Shown: piece after piece, positions 27,300 to 34,339 of the stretch
How positions within the stretch are numbered: the first letter of the stretch is position 1
How the letters are laid out: each line of letters starts with the position of its first letter
NCBI GenBank assembly: GCA_019416685.1
Contig: DXWV01000059.1
Span: forward strand, 208,872-272,871
Length of the DNA stretch: 64,000 nt
From: Bacteroides sp.
Lineage (GTDB): Bacteria > Bacteroidota > Bacteroidia > Bacteroidales > Bacteroidaceae
Direction of reading: 5' to 3'
Program-made: the position numbers and the translations under genes
The notes under the pieces: generated by a model
The model's input: only the letters and a program-made list of their open reading frames with translations
Databases searched by the model: none
What the model was told of the DNA's origin: nothing

Positions 27300-30257
27300 A
27301 TGGAAATGAAAAGAAAGATGAGTAACACATTAGGAGCCGGACTTTTGCTGCTGGCATCCGCTTTTAGTTTTTCTGTCCAGGCACAACAGGTTTTTCTGCA
27401 TAGTGGTGAGCCCGTTGTTGACTGGAAACTGAAGCCGCAGGCTGAAGTAAAGGGGGATGCAAACACCTTGTGCAATGCAGGCTATAATGTTTCTTCATGG
27501 GTAGATGCAGTAGTTCCCGGTACGGCTTTTACGGCTTATGTAAATGCAGGGCTGGAAAAAGACCCTAATTTTGGTGATAATATTCATAAGGTGGACCGGG
27601 CTAAGTATGATCGTAGCTTTTGGTATCGTACCGAATTTAAAATCCCTGCTGATTTTGACAAGGAACTGATCTGGCTTAACTTTAATGGTGTGAACCGTAA
27701 AGCTGAAGTTTATCTGAATGGACACAACTTGGGCATTTTGGATGGTTTTATGCATCGGGGACGTTTTAATGTAACTGACATTATAAATAAAACTGGTGAG
27801 AATGTATTGGCTGTATTGGTACACATGCCTCAAACTCCGTTGGCCAACTGTGGTAGTCCTACTTATTTGTCGAGTGGAGGTTGGGACTGGATGCCATATG
27901 TTCCGGGATTGAATATGGGCATTACCGATAAAGTCTTTCTGAGTAATACCGGCGGCGTAACCCTGATTGATCCGTGGATACGTACAGATCTTCCAACTCG
28001 TGCCCGTGCAGATTTATCTGTTCAGCTGGAAGTGAAAAACAATGAAAACAAACCGGTTAAAGCTGTTGTTACAGGAACCATTAATCCGGGTAACGTTACC
28101 TTTACTAAAGAGATAGATCTGTCTGCAAATACTGCTTCTACTGTTAGCTTCGATAAGCGTTATTATCCGCAGTTGATGATTAATAGTCCGAAATTGTGGT
28201 GGCCTAACGGATATGGAGAGCCTAATTTGTATACTTGTACCTTTGAAGTGAAAGTAGACGGAAAAGTATCTGAAGTAAAAGATGTCACTTTCGGTATTAA
28301 GAAGTATACATACGATAAGGAGAATAACACTTTTCATGTTTATATAAATGATGTTCCGGTATTTGTAAAAGGGGCCAACTGGGGTATGTCGGAGTATATG
28401 CTTCGCTGTCGTGGTGCAGAGTATGATACAAAGATTCGTTTGCACAAAGAGATGAATTTTAATATGATACGCAACTGGCTCGGTTCTGTAACCGATGATG
28501 AATTCTATGAAGCCTGTGACAAGTATGGAATTATGGTGTGGGACGACTTTTGGATTAACTCAAATCCGAACCTACCTTACGATCTTAATGTGTTCAATAA
28601 TAACATGATGGAGAAGATTAAGCGTGTACGCAATCACCCAAGCATTGCCGTATGGTGTGGTGATAATGAGTCTAATCCGCAGCCGCCTTTAGAAGGCTGG
28701 ATGGCCGAGAATATTAAAACGTTTGATGGTGGTGACCGTTATTTCCAGGCAAATTCTCACGCACAGGGCCTGACCGGTAGTGGTCCGTGGGGAGCTTTTG
28801 AACCACGTTTCTACTTTACCAAATATCCCGACGGACTGGAGGGTGATCCGGCACGTGGCTGGGGATTCCGTACAGAGATCGGTACTGCTGCTATGACTAC
28901 TTTTGAAAGCTTTAAGAAGTTTATGCCGGAAGAAAACTGGTGGCCACGTGATGAGATGTGGAACAAGCACTATTTTGGTCAGAATGCTTTCAATGCAGCT
29001 CCCGAACGCTATGATGCTTCTATCGAAAAAGGTTTTGGTAAACCCGATGGCATTGAAGATTATTGCCGTAAAGCGCAACTTATCAATCTTGAATCCAACA
29101 AGGCGATGTATGAAGGCTGGTTGGATCGTATGTGGGAAGATGCATCGGGCATTATGACCTGGATGGGGCAGTCGGCTTATCCTTCAATGGTTTGGCAGAC
29201 ATATGATTACTATTATGATCCGACAGGTGTTTATTGGGGTACGAAATCGGCTTGCGAACCGATACATATTCTTTGGAATCCTGTAACGGATGGTGTAAAG
29301 ATAGCCAATACTACGGCCCGTGATCTGGAAGGACTGACTGCCGAAGTGAAAGTATACAATCTGGACGGTAAACCTGTGGCAGCATATACAAAATCGGCTA
29401 CGGTGAATTCACCAAGCAACACCACTGTACAGTGCTTTACGATTGATTTCAATAAAGAACGGAAGAATCTTTCTTTAGGTAAACCGACCTATGCATCAAG
29501 CGTAACTCACGGACAGCCTTCGGATGCTACGGATGGTAAGAAAGATACCCGTTGGGCAGCAGCTAAAGCCGATAATGAATGGATTTATGTGGATCTGGGC
29601 AGCGTACAACCTGTAGGCGGTGTACGTTTGGATTGGGAAGCTTCATATGGGAAAGCTTACAAGATACAAGTCTCAGATGATGCGAAAAACTGGAAAGAAG
29701 TGTATAAAACGGATGAAGGCCGTGGTGGTGTAGATGAAATTACATTCCCTGAGGTAGATGCCCGTTATGTACGTATGTTTGGTATCGAATTGGGCTGGTG
29801 GTTTGGTTATTCGTTATGGAGCTTTGATGTATTGAGTGGAACACAGCCAAGCGAAGGCCTGAGTGATGTTCATTTTATCCGCTTGACCTTGAAAGATAAA
29901 TCCGGGAATGTACTCTCAGAGAATAACTACTGGCGTGGCAATGACCGTTTAGATTTCACTGCTGTGAATTCTTTACCCAAAGCCGACCTGAAAGTTTCTT
30001 CTAAAATAGTGAAGAAAGACGGAGTTGCCGAGATTCAGGCTACAATTACAAATCCGGCTTCAGCCAAGGGTGTGGCTTTTGCCATACATGTACAGGCCTA
30101 TCGCACTTCGGATGGTGAACGTATTTTACCAGCCATTATGAATGATAACTATTTTACATTGATGGCAGGTGAGAAAAAGAATGTAACAATCTCATTTGAT
30201 GAGAAACTATTGCAAGGTGGTTCTTATAAATTGGCGGTAACTCCTTATAACAAATAA
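27300..30257 (+). CDS. GH2-family exo-glycosidase with discoidin domain (beta-mannosidase/glucosaminidase-like)
   Basis: 985 aa from the ATG at 27300 (MEMKRKMSNTLGAGLLLL..., signal peptide ending VQAQ); a longer frame from 27255 has no sensible N-terminus. GH2 sugar-binding domain about 45-215 (YDRSFWYRTEFKIP), Ig-like domain about 215-330, TIM barrel about 330-640. Acid/base E457 lies in VWCGDNESNPQ and the likely nucleophile E526 in FRTEIGTAA. A discoidin (F5/8 C) carbohydrate-binding module follows at about 722-848 (GQPSDATDGKKDTRWAAA), then a C-terminal Ig-like domain. The architecture resembles mannosidase or exo-beta-glucosaminidase members of GH2. Exported; first gene of a rightward CAZyme series under the shared operator. 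Confidence 0.88.
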   Translation: MEMKRKMSNTLGAGLLLLASAFSFSVQAQQVFLHSGEPVVDWKLKPQAEVKGDANTLCNAGYNVSSWVDAVVPGTAFTAYVNAGLEKDPNFGDNIHKVDRAKYDRSFWYRTEFKIPADFDKELIWLNFNGVNRKAEVYLNGHNLGILDGFMHRGRFNVTDIINKTGENVLAVLVHMPQTPLANCGSPTYLSSGGWDWMPYVPGLNMGITDKVFLSNTGGVTLIDPWIRTDLPTRARADLSVQLEVKNNENKPVKAVVTGTINPGNVTFTKEIDLSANTASTVSFDKRYYPQLMINSPKLWWPNGYGEPNLYTCTFEVKVDGKVSEVKDVTFGIKKYTYDKENNTFHVYINDVPVFVKGANWGMSEYMLRCRGAEYDTKIRLHKEMNFNMIRNWLGSVTDDEFYEACDKYGIMVWDDFWINSNPNLPYDLNVFNNNMMEKIKRVRNHPSIAVWCGDNESNPQPPLEGWMAENIKTFDGGDRYFQANSHAQGLTGSGPWGAFEPRFYFTKYPDGLEGDPARGWGFRTEIGTAAMTTFESFKKFMPEENWWPRDEMWNKHYFGQNAFNAAPERYDASIEKGFGKPDGIEDYCRKAQLINLESNKAMYEGWLDRMWEDASGIMTWMGQSAYPSMVWQTYDYYYDPTGVYWGTKSACEPIHILWNPVTDGVKIANTTARDLEGLTAEVKVYNLDGKPVAAYTKSATVNSPSNTTVQCFTIDFNKERKNLSLGKPTYASSVTHGQPSDATDGKKDTRWAAAKADNEWIYVDLGSVQPVGGVRLDWEASYGKAYKIQVSDDAKNWKEVYKTDEGRGGVDEITFPEVDARYVRMFGIELGWWFGYSLWSFDVLSGTQPSEGLSDVHFIRLTLKDKSGNVLSENNYWRGNDRLDFTAVNSLPKADLKVSSKIVKKDGVAEIQATITNPASAKGVAFAIHVQAYRTSDGERILPAIMNDNYFTLMAGEKKNVTISFDEKLLQGGSYKLAVTPYNK

Positions 30258-30268
30258 GGATAAGGTTA

Positions 30269-30359
30269 TTCACCACAGGGTATACACAGGGCACAGAGTT
30301 CTAATTATTTAAAATCAATTATATAATAACTCTGTGCCCTTAGTGTACTCTGTGGTGAA
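30269..30359. repeat. Long intergenic inverted repeat after GH2
   Basis: Arms of 32 bases at 30269-30300 and 30328-30359 pair along TTCACCACAG ... GGGCACAGAGTT with a few mismatches in the middle and a 27-base AT-rich loop. No T-run follows. It may end most GH2 transcripts or protect their 3' end; the GC-containing arms look like an interspersed element. Confidence 0.7.
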
Positions 30360-30465
30360 ATTTATTCTCTATCAACGAATTCTATATTATATTTAAACAC
30401 TGAAAATATCTACATTAGTTATAATTATTGATACATTTAGACCCTTATTCAATAATCAATAATAC

Positions 30466-30473
30466 TACATTTG
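30466..30473 (+). promoter_or_regulatory. -7 box before the GH43 gene
   Basis: TACATTTG is a perfect -7 element 47 bases before the GH43 ATG. The 17-bp half-sites of the neighbouring promoters are absent at the matching distance, so GH43 may also be expressed from a separate promoter. Confidence 0.45.
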
Positions 30474-30519
30474 TCCGCAAATCTTTTTAACTACTAACCA
30501 AATTTCAACTTTAAAAATT

Positions 30520-32295
30520 ATGAAGAACATTTTCTCTTTAAAGAAAAGCAGGTCTGCTTTGTCACTTGTTCTTTGCTGCTTACCTTTTATCACTATTACT
30601 GCACAGCAAATGACGGCATTTGAAAGAGTAGGAACAGATGATGAATCTATTCAGGAGTTTTTTCCGGGCGAACACCGGGCCCGCCCCGTATTGGGTGCGT
30701 ATACCAATAGCGGTTATATGGGATTGTTTTGTGGCGGGCAGGATCTGGGAGGCTCCAGTGGCTGGTATATAGATCCGCGTTGGGGAGATTTGGGAGACGG
30801 AACGTTTGCCAATCCTATTCTGAATGGTGACTATTCCGATCCGGATGTTATCCGGGTAGGAAATAAATATTATATGATCTGTTCTGAATTCCACTTTATA
30901 GGTATGCCTGTCCTGGAATCAGATGATATGGTGAACTGGACAATTATCGGTCAGATATACAATCATATCGATCTTCCCGGCTTTTCGGAAATGAAACGTT
31001 ATGGTGACGGTAGTTGGGCACCAGCTTTGCGCTATCACGATGGAAAATTCTGGATATTTGTATGTATGCCCAATGATGGATTATTTATGTCTACCGCTAC
31101 AGAACCTGCCGGGCCGTGGACACCTTTGCATTGTGTAAAGAGTGCCGGTGGTTGGGAAGATCCTTGTCCACTCTGGGATGAGGATGGACAGGCTTATGTA
31201 GGGCGTAGTCAATTAGGCGGTGGTCCGATTTATATTCATAAAATGAGTGCAGACGGCACACGGCTTCTTGACGATGGTCAGAAAGTATATGAAGGCCCGG
31301 TAGCCGAAGGGACGAAACTCTTTAAGAAAGATGGTTACTATTACATCAGTATTCCCGAGGGGGGCGTAGGTTCCGGTTGGCAAACGGTGATGCGTTCTAA
31401 AAATATTTATGGCCCTTATGAGTCAAAGCGTGTGCTCGAAATGGGGGTGACAAAGGTTAACGGGCCTCATCAGGGGGCTTTGGTAGATACTCCCGAAGGA
31501 GAATGGTGGTTTTACCATTTCCAGTCAGCCGATCCGCAGGGGCGTGTTGTGCACTTGCAGCCTGTGGTATGGGAAGATGGTTTCCCGGTTATCGGAACAG
31601 ATTATGATAAGAATGGAATAGGCGAACCGATGAAGGTTTGCAAAAAGCCCGCTATAAAATGTGATGTAACTCCGCGTGCACCACAATCAACTGATGATTT
31701 TTCTTCTGATAAATTGAGTATACAATGGCAATTCAATCACAACCCGGCAAACGAGAACTGGTCACTTACTTCCCGTCCGGGATGGTTGGAGATTAAAGCA
31801 CTGAAAGCAGATAATGTACGTGATTCCCGCAATCAGTTTACTCAAAAGACGATGGGATACCGCGGAGAAGCTACTATCCGGATGGATTATTCTGCTATGA
31901 CCGAAGGGCAGCGTGCGGGTCTGGAATGTATCGGTAATAAATTCTGTGGGGCAGGTATCCTGATGCAAAAGGATGACAGGACATTGAAGCCGGTTGTTTA
32001 TTACGAGAATGAGGGACAGATAAAACTGATTAAGACAATAGAGAAGGCCGGTAATCAGGTGATTTATGTAAAACTGGTAATCGATGCTTTGAATAATAAA
32101 CATCAGTTCTCCTACAGTATGGATGGTGAAAATTACCTGGATTGTGGTGATTCCTTCCAGGAAGGTTCACGTGACTGGAAAGGTTCTCGTGTAGGGCTTT
32201 ATTCATATAACACGAAGGAAGAGGGCGGAAGTGCCTGGTTCGACTCATTTGAATATAAATTTGATGGTCCCGGTGGTCTGGTAACAGAAGAATAA
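30520..32295 (+). CDS. GH43-family glycoside hydrolase with C-terminal beta-sandwich
   Basis: 591 aa; signal peptide about 1-29 (ending TITAQ). An N-terminal stretch of about 60 residues (FERVGTDDESIQEFFPGEHR, GGQDLGGSSGWY) precedes the five-bladed propeller that begins FANPILNGDYSDPDVIRVGN. D107 is the likely base; GSWAPALRYHDGKFWIFVC supplies the pKa-modulating Asp region and GPVAEGTKLFKKDGYYY the acid Glu. NGPHQGALVDTPEGEWWFYHF follows. The C-terminal jelly roll (about 390-585) matches the beta-xylosidase/arabinofuranosidase group. Substrate probably arabinofuranosides or xylosides, but some GH43 are galactan-active. 15 bases before the FG-GAP gene. Confidence 0.88.
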   Translation: MKNIFSLKKSRSALSLVLCCLPFITITAQQMTAFERVGTDDESIQEFFPGEHRARPVLGAYTNSGYMGLFCGGQDLGGSSGWYIDPRWGDLGDGTFANPILNGDYSDPDVIRVGNKYYMICSEFHFIGMPVLESDDMVNWTIIGQIYNHIDLPGFSEMKRYGDGSWAPALRYHDGKFWIFVCMPNDGLFMSTATEPAGPWTPLHCVKSAGGWEDPCPLWDEDGQAYVGRSQLGGGPIYIHKMSADGTRLLDDGQKVYEGPVAEGTKLFKKDGYYYISIPEGGVGSGWQTVMRSKNIYGPYESKRVLEMGVTKVNGPHQGALVDTPEGEWWFYHFQSADPQGRVVHLQPVVWEDGFPVIGTDYDKNGIGEPMKVCKKPAIKCDVTPRAPQSTDDFSSDKLSIQWQFNHNPANENWSLTSRPGWLEIKALKADNVRDSRNQFTQKTMGYRGEATIRMDYSAMTEGQRAGLECIGNKFCGAGILMQKDDRTLKPVVYYENEGQIKLIKTIEKAGNQVIYVKLVIDALNNKHQFSYSMDGENYLDCGDSFQEGSRDWKGSRVGLYSYNTKEEGGSAWFDSFEYKFDGPGGLVTEE

Positions 32296-32310
32296 AAGGA
32301 GGAGAAACTT

Positions 32311-34029
32311 ATGAAAAAGATTATAATTTTTTGTCTGCTTACAACCCTCCCATATATTGGAGTCGTTGCTCATGTCTGGGATGAGTTGGCTATTCTCGCC
32401 CGGCGCAATAGTGATGGTACTTTCACACTCGAAAAGGATTCCTATCTGGCAGTAAGTACCTATACCAATGCTGTTTTCTTTGATTATAACAATGATGGCA
32501 ATCTTGATTTGCTTATCATGGGGCAGGGAGGAGACTGGAATGTAAGTGGTGATATTAAGATAGTGGCTCTCTATCGGAACTTAGGTGAGGAGAACGACTA
32601 TCGTTTCGAGAAAGTTGCCGATCCGGGATTTTTGCAATACAAGGATGAGGGATTTTTCAATCCGGTGTCTGTGGGTGATTATAATCATGACGGATATACG
32701 GACGTAGTTGTGATGAACTATCATGACGGGCGGCGAATAGATTTGTATCTGAATGATCGTGGAAGCGGAAATTTTATTCGTCAGAAACAGCAAGTGCTTG
32801 AGGGCGCTACCAATGGTTCGGTTATGTTTGGCGACCTGAATAACGATGGCTGGCTCGATATTGAATTTACCGGATACAGCGACAAAACTTCTACTGCACT
32901 TAAAACGTATATTAATAAACACGACGGTTCATTTGTGGATGAAACACCTTCAAATATTCGTGGAGCTTTTCAAGGGCAGTCTACACTGGCAGATATTAAT
33001 GGCGACGGTACATTGGATATCATCAGTACCGGAAATGGTGATAACTGGGTTTGCCTCTCTTCTTTGTATTATAATACGATAGATAAAGAAGGTAAATGTA
33101 CCTACCGGTATGTGTCGGAGAAAGAGAGCAATATTCTCGGAGTAAGCCGTGCCAATCCGTTGGTTGCCGACTTCAATGGTGACGGACTGATGGATATGGT
33201 GATTAACGGAGAGCCAAGTGATGGTTCCGGTTTTAGAAATCGTATTTATTATCAGACTCCGGAGGGTAAATTTGTAATGGATAAATCCTATCCGGTTGTT
33301 CCGGTCAATCAGGATGGAGGTATTAATATGGGCGATGTCAATGGCGACGGTAATATGGATTTGATTGTTGGTGGCTATGTGGGTACTTATGAGAAGGCTC
33401 CTGCTTCCTATTATTCTTCGCCGTTGCGTGTCTATGAGAATAATCCACAAAAGACGGGACTTCCCGGAAACACTTTTCCCGAACCACCTGCCGGAGTTAC
33501 GGCTGTGATGGAAGGTGATGAACTTGTTATATCCTGGTTGCCTGGCTCCGACAAGGAAACAGTGGAAGCGGCTTTGCGCTATAATATCTACGTTCGCAAC
33601 GAGACAACCGGAGAATTGTATACTATGATTCCGGTGGATATTGAGACCGGCAAACTGAAAGTTGGTACTGACTTACAAACATCTCTCTCTTCTGCCCTTA
33701 GCTCGTACCAGATGCGTGTGTTTGGGGATGGTAAATATACGGTAGGAGTCCAGACGTTGGATCAGTCGTATGCCGGAAGTAAGTTTGCAACTGCCGGCTT
33801 TTCTGCAACAGGCACCCGTCAGGTTACTGCATCCAATCACTTTAAAGTCGTTACAGTAGATTCCGGAGTGATCGTTCGTGGTGAAGATAATCATAAAGTA
33901 GCTGTTTTTGCTATGGATGGCAGAACAATCAATACGGGCTTTTCCAATACCCTTATTCCTTTATCGGAAAGAGGGGTATATATTGTTTCGGTGAGTGGTG
34001 AAGATACGCCGCTGAAGTGTGCGTATTAA
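32311..34029 (+). CDS. Secreted FG-GAP/VCBS repeat protein (paralogue of the 22688 gene)
   Basis: 572 aa; signal peptide MKKIIIFCLLTTLPYIGVVA. Repeats DYNNDGNLDLL, DYNHDGYTDVV, DLNNDGWLDIE, DINGDGTLDII, DFNGDGLMDMV and DVNGDGNMDLI form the propeller. They are followed by the same fibronectin-like segment (ELVISWLPGSDKETVEAALRYNIYV) and YQMRVFGDGKYTVGVQ seen in the paralogue, then a sorting-like tail (VIVRGEDNHKVAVFAMDGRT ... GVYIVSV). A good RBS-like AGGAGG lies before the ATG. In operon with GH43. Probable surface accessory to the glycan-degrading enzymes; no catalytic residues recognised. Confidence 0.85.
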   Translation: MKKIIIFCLLTTLPYIGVVAHVWDELAILARRNSDGTFTLEKDSYLAVSTYTNAVFFDYNNDGNLDLLIMGQGGDWNVSGDIKIVALYRNLGEENDYRFEKVADPGFLQYKDEGFFNPVSVGDYNHDGYTDVVVMNYHDGRRIDLYLNDRGSGNFIRQKQQVLEGATNGSVMFGDLNNDGWLDIEFTGYSDKTSTALKTYINKHDGSFVDETPSNIRGAFQGQSTLADINGDGTLDIISTGNGDNWVCLSSLYYNTIDKEGKCTYRYVSEKESNILGVSRANPLVADFNGDGLMDMVINGEPSDGSGFRNRIYYQTPEGKFVMDKSYPVVPVNQDGGINMGDVNGDGNMDLIVGGYVGTYEKAPASYYSSPLRVYENNPQKTGLPGNTFPEPPAGVTAVMEGDELVISWLPGSDKETVEAALRYNIYVRNETTGELYTMIPVDIETGKLKVGTDLQTSLSSALSSYQMRVFGDGKYTVGVQTLDQSYAGSKFATAGFSATGTRQVTASNHFKVVTVDSGVIVRGEDNHKVAVFAMDGRTINTGFSNTLIPLSERGVYIVSVSGEDTPLKCAY

Positions 34030-34339
34030 CTACTATAAAATGTATAGTATATAAATGCTTGAAACGTAATATGTTGTCTGTACTTTAATAGGATCCTGTT
34101 ACAAAAACATCCGGATGTTGTATATAAGAACATCTCCATGTTGTATATGAAAACATCCGGGTGTTTTTAAGGATAACATCCGGATGTTTTTATTCTTCGA
34201 TCTTATGGATAAGTAATGGAGAAATAGGGTTGTTTATATCGGAGAAGTATATATCGTTTAAGCATAATAGTGTATAAGTTTGTAATAGAGTTCGGGAAGA
34301 CTCTGTTTATGTGATTGTAGAATTGAAAAAGAATAAAAA
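34030..34339. other. Intergenic region before GH3 with a four-unit palindrome array
   Basis: 310 bases. It contains the 23-bp period array at 34106-34188 (own entry) and a possible -7 box TAAGTTTG at 34275-34282 for GH3. The 17-bp operator half-sites are not convincing here. Confidence 0.5.
34106..34188. repeat. Four AACATCCGGATGTT palindromes at exact 23-bp period
   Basis: Palindromes start at 34106, 34129, 34152 and 34175. Units 1 and 4 are the perfect AACATCCGGATGTT; unit 2 is AACATCTCCATGTT and unit 3 AACATCCGGGTGTT. The fourth is followed by TTTTATTC, so the last hairpin could end the FG-GAP transcript, but termination alone does not explain four units in register. Confidence 0.75.

Noticed and set aside
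30405..30475. Operator before GH43
   Set aside because: A perfect -7 box exists, but the positions 20 and 41 bases upstream do not resemble the half-sites.
34106..34188. CRISPR-like array
   Set aside because: Units are palindromes at 23-bp period without spacers, and no cas genes are present in the window.
34200..34339. Possible 17-bp operator half-sites before GH3
   Set aside because: At the required distance from the -7 box TAAGTTTG only 7-8 of 17 positions match, which is near chance.
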